DNA from: Candidula unifasciata
Taxonomy: Eukaryota; Mollusca; Gastropoda; Stylommatophora; Geomitridae
NCBI GenBank assembly: GCA_905116865.2
Contig: CAJHNH020006001.1
Location: 265,045-329,044 of the forward strand
Reading direction: 5' to 3'
Length of the DNA: 64,000 nt
The position numbers and the translations under genes were made by a program. Within the stretch, counting starts at the first letter, position 1. Each line of letters begins with the position of its first letter. Positions 21,991-64,000 of this stretch are shown here, one piece after another. A model generated the notes under the pieces. It was given only the letters and a program-made list of their open reading frames with translations. It did not search any database and was not told where the DNA came from.

Positions 21991-22363
21991 TGTGTATGTG
22001 CCTCTCTGTTCTTCTGCCCTTATCCCCCTACTGCAGCTCTTAACGGCACAGTTTTATCTTTTGCCATCTGCAACTCACTCCTGTCTTCTCTATATTATTC
22101 ACATCTTCGTAAGTCTCTATCTCATTGCTCTGTGGGTTCCAGTGCAAGGGAATTTTAATTATATTATTATCAGATTTTCTTCGTATAATGTATGTCCTAT
22201 TCAGTGCCAGCATCTTTCCCTCTCCTCCTGATTCAATGGAATGTTATATAAACATGTACTGAGCTAATACATTTCTTGTAGTCCAGAGCAGCACTATTAA
22301 AGGAAGTGACATAAAGATAGTCAGTGAATCCAATAAAGAAGACAGTAAAAATATTTAATGGGG

Positions 22364-22505
22364 AGCCACAGTACCGCAACAGCTAGACATGTGCCTTCTG
22401 GCCTGAAGGTCTAGGGTTCAAATCCAAATCGGAGCAGATATTTTCAAAAGCTAACCTTGTCCCCAAGGTTGACTCAGCCTAAAATGGGTACCAGGTAATG
22501 AATGT
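22364..22505 (+). mobile_element. tRNA-derived SINE, family A, 3'-truncated
   Basis: Head with B box GGGTTCAAATCC and body to ATGGGTACCAGGTAATG only. Confidence 0.78.
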
Positions 22506-22870
22506 GGTTTAATCTACTCAAATATCTCTCGGCTGTGAGTTAATCTAAGAAAATCTCTTCAACTGTGGGTTAATCTAACCAATAGATAACAGATCCACTC
22601 TCCAAGACTGCCCCAAACACAACATATCAAGGCAAATCGTTGGGCCAAGAGAAACTAGAGTGTGCTACAAAACAACAGTGAAGTTCATACTAGAGACAAC
22701 ATTGCAGATATAGATAATTTTTCAAGTGAACGAAACAAGAAGAAGAATCTAACCAATATTTTCATCAGCTGTAGGATAATCTATCTAAAATACCTGTCAG
22801 TTGTGCATTAATCTCCATTTCTCAACAGTTGTGAGTTGATCTCTTCAATATTCCTGTTGTCTAAGGTCCC
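22505..22870 (+). repeat. Degenerate tandem repeat around TGTGAGTTAATCTA
   Basis: CGGCTGTGAGTTAATCTA, AACTGTGGGTTAATCTA, GCTGTAGGATAATCTA, GTTGTGCATTAATCTC, GTTGTGAGTTGATCTC: at least five units of roughly 40 bp, with an insertion around 22590-22740. Confidence 0.7.
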
Positions 22871-22874
22871 TCAG

Positions 22875-24400
22875 ATTGTCTACCCAGCTGGGTTCAACTC
22901 TCCATACCCATCCGTTAAATAGTTTGTCACTTATTTTACATGTCTGACTATTTTTTCCTCTCTGGTCTGCTACCTGAAGGCCTGACACCACTATGACCCA
23001 TGAACCAACAGGACAAATCCCAGGTATCAACTTCCTAGTGATTATTAAGGATACCTTCTGTCATCTTTAATGTCCCAGTCAGGTAGCGACTACAGATTGT
23101 TTGCCGATTTATACCTGTAAACTAAAATCATGTGGTCGCAAACAAACAAAAATCTTCAAAGCAAAGTTTACCTGATTCCCCCCCCCCCCCCCCCCCCCCC
23201 AAACCATAATAACTAAATTAAATTATCCATATTTCTAAAAAAAAATAGATATAGGGAATGATTAAAAAAAAAGATTCATCGACAATGTGGTAATGAAGAT
23301 CTCTCTCAAATGGTCACTCTGCTATTTCAGATTTGTTAGGTAGCCATCCTTAAAATTAAAAAAAATTACTGACGCTATGCAATGATAACTAGAAATTATA
23401 AGAGTTTATTTACACTGGAGTAATAAAATAAAGAAAAGGCATAAAAAGCCTGTATCACTAGCACAAATTGATATATTAATGTCACAAGAATCTACAAATA
23501 AAATTATGCGACCTTACTTTCCCAGTCTTTTAATTTAAAGATAAGCCATCAGCTCTCTTCTTCTTCTTCCTCTTTTCATTCTCCTTATCAATGGTTTTCA
23601 TATGAGAAGGTCACATGCCTCTATGAAGATTGTGGTGCGATGCATGTCTTGCACTGATGTGATAATACAGCTAAAATAAATATCTTTTTGTCTCTACTTC
23701 TTCTGCAACTCTGAATATATTGCCAATCAGTAAAATACAATTTGTTTATCATACAGCTCTTGGATGTGAACTGATAAAGTCAGTTATTCAGCTCATCACT
23801 TCTCTCATTTACAGGGTTTCCTATAAGGTTACATTTATAGGAAAAATTAACATTTTCAAAGAAAACCATGTCAATTTATATAATATGCTCCACATGACCA
23901 CCATTACTTTGAAAACACATTTCGATGTGTATCCTCTGCTCTCTGAGAAGACATATAAACACAGGTGGAGTTATGCTTATAATGACATTAGTAATCTGGG
24001 TTTTTTTTTCTCATATGTGTGGATACTTATGGGACATCATGTTTAGTGTCTTTGTTGACCAAAGAAACCGGCTCAATGTTTAACAGCAGGCAGAAGAATG
24101 AGAAATGCAGCTCTGCGGCTCAGAAGCTAGTGAATGATTTTGTAAATTTCATGATCCTCGAGTAGTAGGAGTTTGACTTCCGCAACAGCGATCTTCTTAT
24201 ATTTTTTGTTTAAACCGCTCTCATGGTATTCAGACAGTGAGAAACGAGTTGTACCAGGAATGAAACTGGGACTTCACCATGTTCCCAAATACAACAGTGG
24301 GTACACCGTAGCTAACTTTCATTGTGAAGACCGTGTTCAATCAATTAACTAGAAAAATGAGCAAGTGAACTGACCATTCAAATATGGGCAAGAATAAATA
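22875..24400. other. No gene seen; presumed TICRR 3' flank
   Basis: AT-rich, one C23 run. 24225-24330 has a weak reversed tRNA-like pattern. The missing ANKDD1-like last exon could be here, but I saw no matching code. Confidence 0.45.
23178..23200. repeat. C23 homopolymer
   Basis: Pure C run. Similar shorter runs occur at 9093-9110, 32022-32036, 54546-54559 and 59689-59703. Confidence 0.9.
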
Positions 24401-24406
24401 AATAGC

Positions 24407-24412
24407 TTTAAT
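24407..24412 (-). terminator. Candidate poly(A) signal AUUAAA for TICRR
   Basis: AATTAAAG-type hexamer ATTAAA on the - strand about 50 bases after the TICRR stop. I found no canonical AATAAA on this strand in the next few hundred bases. Confidence 0.35.
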
Positions 24413-24460
24413 CAATTATGAATGCCAATGCAAAGACTTAAATCACCAGACAGGATTCCT

Positions 24461-56116
<31,656 letters not shown>

Positions 56117-56290
56117 TCTGGCGTGTTGTTCTTCACACAATTTCAATAAATATTCTAAATAAATATACAAAATTGAACATGTCGCCGCCGCCTGGTTGGG
56201 GTTGTTGTTGATTGGTTGGACAAAGCAGAAGAACCAACAACTTCCGTTAAATTATCTTGTCAAAGACATTATTGGTACACATTTTTATAG
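56117..56290 (-). promoter_or_regulatory. TICRR 5' leader and presumed promoter
   Basis: A CCAAT box on the gene strand at 56215-56211 and a short GCC-rich patch near 56185 lie 70-100 bases above the start codon. A 15-codon upstream reading frame (56182 to 56135, out of frame, stop TGA) would sit in the leader if transcription starts above it. The start site itself is not visible. Confidence 0.35.
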
Positions 56291-56299
56291 TCCAATAGG

Positions 56300-57630
56300 A
56301 ATGATCAGAACAGTAGTGAATTTTAAAAGTAGTGCTCTAAAACGTTAATAAATATATCGAAAACTCGTGTACAGATCAACATGAATTCTTGCGTAGAATA
56401 TTACATTTTCCACGTCCTTTCGATTTTGTAATTTACAATTGCACACGTGCTGCTGTTTCTAAAACGGCCAATTTATTGTATCGTTGTTTGACTAATAATG
56501 TGTGTACCCGCTGAAACTTCCTTATCCCCACCCCCTCACTCAACCATGTTGGAGACCACTGATCTACATAGACAGGTCATAACGCCCGGGTCAAGGTCTA
56601 CGTCTGGCTGACAGGTACAGACAACAACATCTTTTGGATGTGCTGTACCATTGCACTTCAATTCCCAGGATCACTAAGGTGTCCACGACATGGTGGTGAC
56701 AGCCATCAAATCTAGCCACTCTAGAGACAGTCAGTAAGTCTCTTGAAATTCGCTTTATTTTCTCTTTGGGCACGTTACCACACAGAGGGCTGAACTACCA
56801 ACACTGTCATCTAAAATCCTAGATGATTGAACTGCCCACACAGTATTATCTAAAACCCTCCAGTTACGGCCCCTGGCATTCCCCGAGTGTATTTATTCTC
56901 TTGTCCCACATGTCTCGTCAGTCTACTGGCAAGATATCGACCTGACTGCTTCGAGAAACTAAGCTAAGTAATTGTGTGGTATTGTTTGATTAATGTATGT
57001 GCTGATGAAGGCTCCATAGCCACAAGCTCACGTTTTGTTTGTGTTTGTTGTATTGTGAAGCTTGCTGATATACGTTTCTTTCGGTTTTAAAACTTTAAAA
57101 GAATAGTGGCACTTACCAGGTAATGGCGACTGGGTGACCCATTGGCTCGCTGGTAGACGACGTCATCGCCGATCGGAACAGCATGTGGATCTGTCTCCTA
57201 TTATTGTATTAACACTTGCAAGAGTTTTTTTTTTTTTTTTTTTTTCAAAGATACTTGGTGGCGAGCAGTGCATGTTTTATGGCACACATAACCTAATCAC
57301 AATTATAACCTAAGGCTCCCCCTTCGGGATGCTGGCTGAACATGACGATTTTTGTTCCTCAACGCAAGCCAAGCCAACCAGGAAGCTTTACCAAGCATTA
57401 CCATGGAGATAACCGCTGCTATCAGAGCACTAGCATCGGCAGCAAAACAATCATACATGCACTAATTATATCAGAACCCGTAAGCGTGCTTCAGAAAATC
57501 GCAAAAGCTACTTACTATACACTCCGAATGGGTAGAAAGCAATCGAAAATTGCACTTAATCCCCCTCACCTTGATCTATACCCTTCGTTTACAGATATCA
57601 TCAACGCTGTAAGGTCTCTCCCCCCCCCCC

Positions 57631-57673
<43 letters not shown>

Positions 57674-57930
57674 ACAGAGAGACAGGCAGATTTTGTAATT
57701 TTAAAAACACATACTGTTGCCACTGTGTCACTTCCTCAATGATGACACTCGGTGCGGCTGGCACTCCCCTTTCTTGGCAACTAAACCAACTCCCAGTAGT
57801 AATTTAAACGACAATGCTAATATTGTGTTCAAGCTATCAGAGTTATAAAGAGCTTTTTTTTTCTATTTCATTAATGCCCACTAATTATGTTTGGTTATGC
57901 AATATCGCATAGCTTGTGTATTAATTGTCT
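56300..57930. other. Upstream of TICRR, no gene seen
   Basis: 56999-57060 (TGCTGATGAAGGCTCCATAG) is an inverted echo of 13205-13250, so it is part of an unnamed repeat. An open frame at 57342-57600 on the + strand has no recognisable domain. Confidence 0.5.
57618..57670. repeat. C14 and (CA)20 tract
   Basis: Homopolymer C joined to (CA)n, as also at 60125-60150. Confidence 0.9.
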
Positions 57931-58003
57931 AAGATCGTAGAAATATAGATTGTCACATTAAATATATTTTAAATGTACTTTCACACAAATATAGTAATTT
58001 TAC

Positions 58004-58006
<3 letters not shown>

Positions 58007-58086
<80 letters not shown>
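58007..58086. repeat. (TA)40 microsatellite next to the Tigger remnant
   Basis: Pure TA tract; Ile-Tyr open frames are artefacts. Confidence 0.95.
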
Positions 58087-58109
58087 TTCTTTGAACAAAC
58101 GTTATACAT

Positions 58110-58860
58110 AGTATTTTTTGAGTACAATGCAACTCCATTAGCTCTTGTGTGGTCAGCTCTTGGCTGTGCTCTTCCACAAGCTCTTTGATATCACTGTTAT
58201 CCACCTACAACCCCATGATAGTGTCCAAAGACACAATCTCGTTGACTACAGGTTGAACAAGTACTGCCTCGAACCCCTTTAAGTCACAAATCGACAACGC
58301 TGTCCGGCCAAAGCTTCTTCCAAGCAGAAGTTGGGGTTCTCTTGGTAACCCCTTCCCCCGCCTTGTCGGTCATCTTGAGGCAGGCAACGATGTGGAAGTG
58401 ATTTTTCCAAAACTCTTTGAAAGTGAGGTTGGTCCCTTCAGTCACCTGAAAACAGTGCTCGAAGAGTGCTTTAGTGTAGAGCTTTTTAAAGTTAGAAATA
58501 TCTTGCTGGTCATGGGCTGGAGTAACGGAGTGATGTTGGGAGGCAGAAACTGGATCTTGATGAACTTAAATTCTTCAGGGAGGTCATCATGTAGGCCTGG
58601 AGGATTCATGTACATATATTACAATAAAGCACAAGTTTGAGAAAATGTGTGATCACAAGTGACACTTCGATGCTACTGTAACGAGTGCTAAACACAGACT
58701 GATGTAACATGCGAACAACCCGGGACTTCCCCTCTCCTCGCCACTCGTTATGCGAAACGTCGCTCGTTAAGCAAGCCATTTTTTTACAATTTGTTTTGCT
58801 CGTTATGCGAATTACTCGTTATGAGAGGTGCTCGTTAAGCGAGTTTCTACTGTATGTTAA
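58110..58860 (-). mobile_element. Tigger transposase remnant (TIGD1-like) with terminal repeat
   Basis: On the - strand and across frameshifts: FKFIKIQFLPPNITPLLQPM (the DDE-domain segment FLPPNTTPL.QPMD), FKSFGK-type FWK, LTSAWKKLW, and DNSDIKELVEEHSQELTTQE, then LMELH. A (TA)n tract at 58007-58086 lies just after it. Between 58695 and 58858, a terminal repeat (CAGTAGAAACTCGCTTAACG) contains several CGTTA/TAACG direct copies. No intact transposase. Confidence 0.83.
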
Positions 58861-58979
58861 TTGTGTTTTTTTCTAATAGTAAAATCCTAATATCATGCGG
58901 ATATTCGAAGTTATTTGGGATACCAGTATCCTACCTTAAGATATACCACGTCCGACTTAAGCTATTTAAATAAATAAAT

Positions 58980-59215
58980 AGAGTCGGCGTGGATATACTA
59001 ACACGCTCGCCTGCGGATCCAGAGGTCAAGTCATGACGATGACAGACTTGTTTTTCTTTCAAAATTCACATTGGCTTCTAGGCTGTCCCAGCCCTGAAGT
59101 GGGTACCAGGTATAATCCTGGGGAGTAAAGGCGGCCGGTGTGATGTTGACACATCACCCACCCAGCGCCGCTATATGCCCAATAAGCCTGAAGGCGTGAA
59201 AAGGGGTCCTTTGCT
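58980..59215 (+). mobile_element. tRNA-derived SINE, family A
   Basis: GGCGTGGATATACTAACACG head, B box damaged; body GGGTACCAGGTATAATCCTG to AAAAGGGGTCCTTTGC. Confidence 0.75.
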
Positions 59216-59841
59216 GAAAGAGGGTCCCTCTAAGACGTACTGACATCTCATATGCTAACCTCTGTTCTTGTTATGTACTGTTTCATCCTTCTCTTAAAGT
59301 TTGAAGTTTGAACAACGAATCAGCATTGTAGCACACGGGTAGTAACTAATAAGCGTTCCGTTCTTTCTTCTAACTCAAGTCTAAGTCCGCAGAAGCTCTG
59401 CACAGTGCACAGGCTCTGTAGCACCGGCGAGGATTCTTAAATACTTTAGGTAGATTTTTAACTCAAACTATGCCCAGGCAGCGCCGCTATGCTCTCTTTT
59501 TGATTTCCAACTGCCAAGGGTTTTTATACGCTCGCAACAATACACACTGGCGTCCGATCTCACTACCCAGAGACCAGGGGAAATACTTGCAGTCCAAGTC
59601 CACGTAAAAAAAAAAAACCAGCCCCTACCGGGGATTAACCCGAAACCCCAGCACTTGAGGCGGACAACATGCCTCGAGACCACGCAGCCCCCCCCCCCCC
59701 CCCAATCCTTCCCTGTAATTCTCTAGAACCATCTACTCCCAACATGCTTTCAATTGTCGTATGCTTATTGCAGCGGATCATATATTCAGTAAGGGGAGTC
59801 CTTTGGAGTTCATATTTCTTGCAGTAGAGTAAATAATGTTC

Positions 59842-60115
59842 TTCTTCTTCTTTATTCACCGGCTGTAAACCCCCATGGAAAGTCCTGCTTGTTCATTAGT
59901 TTGGACTTTGGCTTTGCGATAGGCCCTGAGCTTTGTGGACTTAGGCTTTGTGATTGGCCCTGAGCTTTGTGCGTACCTCGGCTTTACTGGCTTATCTGTG
60001 TGCAGTTGGTTGTTCCTTGCCGCTCAGGCTGATGTACTCCGACTTCGAAGGAAGTCCCCAATTAGTTGTTCCTACAACATGCTTGTTGGGGGGGGGGGGG
60101 GCAATGGGTCTATTA
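59842..60115 (-). mobile_element. GAA-tailed SINE, family B, before the host LINE
   Basis: TTCTTCTTCTTCTTTATTC, CCGGCTGTAAACCCCC, TGATGTACTCCGACTTCGAA, ATGCTTGTTGGGG with an expanded G run. A C15 and (CA)n tract joins it to the LINE. Confidence 0.8.
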
Positions 60116-60464
60116 TTGCCCTACCCCCCCCCCCCCCCCACACACACACACAATAGCGACAGCAATGGATATCGAGGATGCTTACAGCAGAGTAAGATAT
60201 GACATGTTGGTGACAGCACTGAAGCAGAAGGAGGTCATTTCCTGGCTGGTTAATTGGGCTGCAGCTGTCCTGTGTTCGCGACGAGTTGCTCTCCGTCTGG
60301 GCTCATAGACCTCAGAAGCACGCAGTAGAGCCCCTGGACTGCCACAAGGATCCACCATCTCGCATGTGCTCTTAAAAGTGTAAACGAGCAAGACTGCAAG
60401 ACTAGGAGCGCCAGGAGTTGGAAGAATACTGACTTTTGCAGATGATATACTTGCATATAAGCAG

Positions 60465-60609
<145 letters not shown>

Positions 60610-60741
60610 GGGAACAAATAGTCCGGACCTAAAAGCGACAGTAGACAAAGTGACTGAATGGTGTACAGAAATGAGGGCTCCCGTCCACCCAGAAAAGTTG
60701 TATTTTTGTGGTGTTCTCTAGACAACATGATTGTTAGAGCT

Positions 60742-61972
60742 TCTTCTTCTTCTTCTTCTTTCGTTCGCCTGATGTAAGTTGTCTATATCAGCAATTTTGT
60801 CTCCTGCATAAATTTCACTGTCGTTGTTAGTTCATTCAGTGGTCCATAGAGTTTACGTTCTACTGTTGTTCTTTCTGGCCAAAAGGTTTGCCTTAATGTG
60901 TCAAAATCGGTGCAGTCCTGGAGTACATGCTCTGCTGTCTGGGGCACATTTCCACAGGTGCACATGGCTGATACACCTATATTGAATTTTGTGTACATGT
61001 GGTTACGTAATCAAATGTGCCCTGTTCTGAGGCGAAGGATAATGACTTGTTCTGGTCTGTCCATAATAAAATAGTCGTCTTGTGCTGGGGCTGGTGGTTT
61101 CCTGATCGATTTAATGATTCTTTTCTTTTGGTGGTAAGTGACTGGTACATCCGGCTGCTCTTTTGTCGCACCTTCCCCTGCCAGTTGATCAGCTTTCTCA
61201 TTTCCAGGCATTCCACAATGAGACGGTATCCACTGCAGTGTTTGCAATTCTGGTAGTTTCCTAGACTGGAGTGCTTCAAGTACTGATTTAGCATCTGTCA
61301 GCATTACCACATACCGTGAGCCAAGGTTGGTATTTAGCAGTTTCTCTGTAGCTATCTTGATAGCCTGGGTTTCTGCATCGTAGTTATGGCAGTACTTCCC
61401 GGTTGGTACGCTGGACTTATCCCTAGTACTATCTGGGAATTCGATGTACACTCCAGCGCCACCATTTCTAACTGCACTTTCTGCGGACCCATCTGTATAG
61501 ACTCTGACCCATTGTTCTTGTGGGTATTCTTCATCAATATAACTGAGGGTGGCCATTCTGCGTTGTACACTATCTTGCTCTTTTTTGTCAAATATCCCTT
61601 TCACTTTTGTCTGGATTTGTACCGTTAGTTTACATTTTTCTCTCCATGGGGTTTGTTCCAGAATACTTTTAAGTGGGCAACCAATTTCTGGAAGGTCAGG
61701 AGTTTGTCTACAGATTCTTTTTGCTTGGTGTATAAAGTTGCTTCTTTTTAAACCGTCCCAAGGCTAGGTTCTTAAATCTATTTTCCATCGGGTGATCTGG
61801 CATACTGAGGAACTTTTCACCTTGTATTTGCAACTTTGTATCTCTGCGTTCTCTCAGTGCCTGTGTTTTCCCAGCTTTCTCTATTTCTAATATGGGGGTT
61901 GATTTCATCCCTCTTGTGATGACTCTGAGCGCTTGATTTTGCACTTTGTCTAACTCCTTTAATGTGGTACTA
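60742..61972 (-). mobile_element. 5'-truncated LINE with RNase H domain and GAA tail, inserted inside another LINE
   Basis: On the - strand this has the end of a reverse transcriptase region (VQNQALRVITRGMKSTPILE), a complete RNase H domain and a C-terminal Cys-His knuckle (CTCGNVPQTAEHVLQDC), ending at MQETKLLI, a short 3' UTR and (GAA)n. RNase H catalytic residues are visible: D in VYTDGSAES, E in YDAETQAIK, D in LTDAKSV, D in NEKADQLAG. The coding frame has at least one nonsense codon (TGA after LRTGHI, near 61012) and a frame break near 61650-61710, so it is dead. A perfect 13-bp duplication, gattgttagagct, sits at 60729-60741 and 61973-61985. Confidence 0.92.
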
Positions 61973-63719
61973 GATTGTTAGAGCTGAGGTCCCAGGTCTC
62001 ACGATAGATGGTAGAAACGTCAACAGAGAGAGCTAACTGAAGTATTTGGGAATCACATTGACAAGAGCCTGTCCTTTAAGGACCATGTGGAGATGTTTGT
62101 GACAAGATGCCAAAAAGGACTCAATGCACTCAAGACTATGGCTGCACTGGACATAGAGCAGAGAATGCTTTTCACACTACATCAGTACCTGATCCTTTCA
62201 GTGATTGATTATGGACTAGGACTGCTTACTGTCTCAAAGAGTCAGATGGTTAATAAGAAGAAACTCCACAGGGGAGCATGTACAGCAGGGGTCTACCAAT
62301 CATCAGTAGAAGTAATCTCTCGTCGACAAATGTTTCGGCCCACAAGCTTCTAGACATTTTCAAAGAGTGGGCCCATCATTCTGTGTTGCACCATAGACAC
62401 CCCAGTCGTGTGTGCGGTACATACTTGGTTTGCCGACTATTACAGGTAGGCCGAAGGTGCTGCAGGCGAAGTCATATCTCAGAGTAGCTACAGACATCTC
62501 TTGCACGAAGCTCTGGGCGCAGTTAAGGGTCAGCGGTTGATAAGAGGGAAGTCATAGATGGCTAGGGCAGAAGATATAATCAGACAGGTTTGCATCCTGG
62601 AGAATATTAGGTAAGAAGAGGAGTGGGTCAAGGTGAAAGCCGAACAGTCAAATTTGTTTAGAGTCATAATCACATTGAGTCAGGAGTACACAGAGTGGCC
62701 AGCAGGTGCTACGGAAGTGGAAATTCAGCAATTAATCCAAGATAATGCTCGCTTAGAGGATGTGATTATTTATACAGACGGCTCAGTGTCAAGAGGCAAA
62801 AGAAGTGCTTGGGGTTTCTTAGTAAAAGTTAATGGTCGATGTTTGGTGGAGGAGAGCCCAGCCTATGATACCATAACATCAAACTTTAGAATGGAGGTGG
62901 AGGCGGTCACTGAAGTTTTCTGCTGGTTAGAGAAGACGACACACACACATCGTGATTGTAACTGATTCAGAAAGCATGCTGAGAAAGATCAGAACAGGTA
63001 TGCTTCGCGCAGAGTGGCATGCTTTGCTGCGGAGGACACGGGTAAGGTGTATTGTATGGATTTTTCACCGGGGCACACAGGTGTGTTGGGAAATGAACAG
63101 GCGGACAGACTGGCTGGCTCTGCACAACTTAGTGAAATACTGATACATGATAAGGCAGACATAGTTAGTGCCTTGTGGGAGAGCGTGTACAGTTCGGATG
63201 AGCAGATGCATCACCACAGTCTGGTGAGATTGATGCAGCGGGGAGTGACGAGGGGTTCTGGCCGATGCTCGACACTCAGAGAAAAGGCAAGACGGACGTT
63301 TAATCAGAATGCTACTGGCACAATTAATATTGTAACTATGTTCTGCTTCCTGAAGACTGGGACGGAGCGCTTATGGGAATGCATCGAGTGCTGTGATGTC
63401 GGTTCTTTAATCAACTCAACCTAACTCATTTTTTAATTATTGGTTTAAAATCATTCTTACTCGTAGCTACATGTATTTTATTTTATTATTTGTCCTGCTT
63501 CCTCATTGCAACTATCAGTAGAGGTACCTTAGAGTGGCTGCTGCGGTCGAAGGACTGAGGATACATGGAAATGCCCAACATGCAGTGATGATTGGGATAA
63601 TATAACAAAACATATAGCCATTATGATAAAAGTTATAAATTTGTTGATTACTGTCATCATTTGTGGATTGTGGGAAAGATTTAGTCATAGAGTATCTACA
63701 ACTCTCAAACATTGTTTCT

Positions 63720-63721
63720 TT

Positions 63722-63753
<32 letters not shown>

Positions 63754-63798
63754 GACAGAGAGACAGAGAGACAGAGAGACAGAGAGACAGAGAGAGAT

Positions 63799-63841
<43 letters not shown>
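63720..63841. repeat. (GA)n/(GACA)n compound microsatellite
   Basis: GA tract interrupted by GACAGAGA units; 120 bp. Confidence 0.92.
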
Positions 63842-63845
<4 letters not shown>

Positions 63846-64000
63846 CAAGCGGGCGTGATGATGAATCTAACTATGTCAGCTCCTTTTAGTCATCAATTAA
63901 TTTTTTTAGAAAATTTTAGTTTTTACTTGTTGCAAATGTCGGTAGTCTATTTCTGACATTAAAATTGTTAACTGTAACATTAATGAGTCAGCTCTGTGGC

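Noticed and set aside
57342..57698. Protein-coding exon on the + strand
   Set aside because: No recognisable family, ends in a (CA)n tract, no supporting splice context.
61011..61604. Host RNase H1 gene
   Set aside because: The RNase H is followed by a LINE-type Cys-His knuckle, GAA tail and target-site duplication, so it belongs to a retrotransposon.

Overview
This is eukaryotic nuclear DNA from an animal. Coding sequence is split into short exons with GT-AG introns, and the rest is AT-rich and crowded with retrotransposon remnants, tRNA-derived SINEs, DNA-transposon fossils and very long microsatellites. The two genes I recognise are animal families and the repeat content fits an invertebrate, perhaps a marine mollusc or crustacean. 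I cannot fix the phylum from this sequence alone.

Two host genes are supported. On the + strand, three exons (3045-3143, 4813-4908, 7838-8036) encode two ankyrin repeats and the start of a death domain, in the style of ANKDD1A. The gene is incomplete: its 5' end lies before the window and I did not find its last exon(s). On the - strand, 18 exons between 56116 and 24461 encode the whole open reading frame of a Treslin/TICRR orthologue of 1207 residues. Treslin is the metazoan Sld3-like factor that CDK-dependently binds TopBP1 to start DNA replication. All 17 splice phases fit, and both CDK sites known from human Treslin (TP/SP, 32 residues apart) have counterparts here 33 residues apart.

Layout. 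1-2.4 kb: diverged duplicated repeat and a LINE fossil. 3-8 kb: ANKDD1-like exons with SINE, LINE and Tigger-like insertions. 9.4-12.0 kb: a 2.5-kb G-rich minisatellite with a 26-bp unit, about 97 copies. 12-24 kb: gene-poor, with LINE ends, SINEs, a second Tigger-like element and degenerate tandem repeats. 24.4-56.2 kb: TICRR, whose introns hold most of the SINEs, a foldback element, an inverted MITE pair, a 47-bp minisatellite and long (TC), (TA), poly-C and poly-G tracts. 56.2-60 kb: intergenic, with a broken Tigger transposase. 60.1-63.4 kb: a LINE with RT and RNase H sequence, interrupted by a 141-base poly-G run and by a second LINE inserted in reverse with a perfect 13-bp target-site duplication.

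The two genes have no obvious functional link: one is a DNA-replication initiator, the other a probable death-fold adaptor. I found no operon, CRISPR array, intact tRNA or rRNA. The most informative parts are the TICRR gene model with its conserved CDK sites, the dated nested insertions, and several repeat structures placed where they could affect TICRR splicing.
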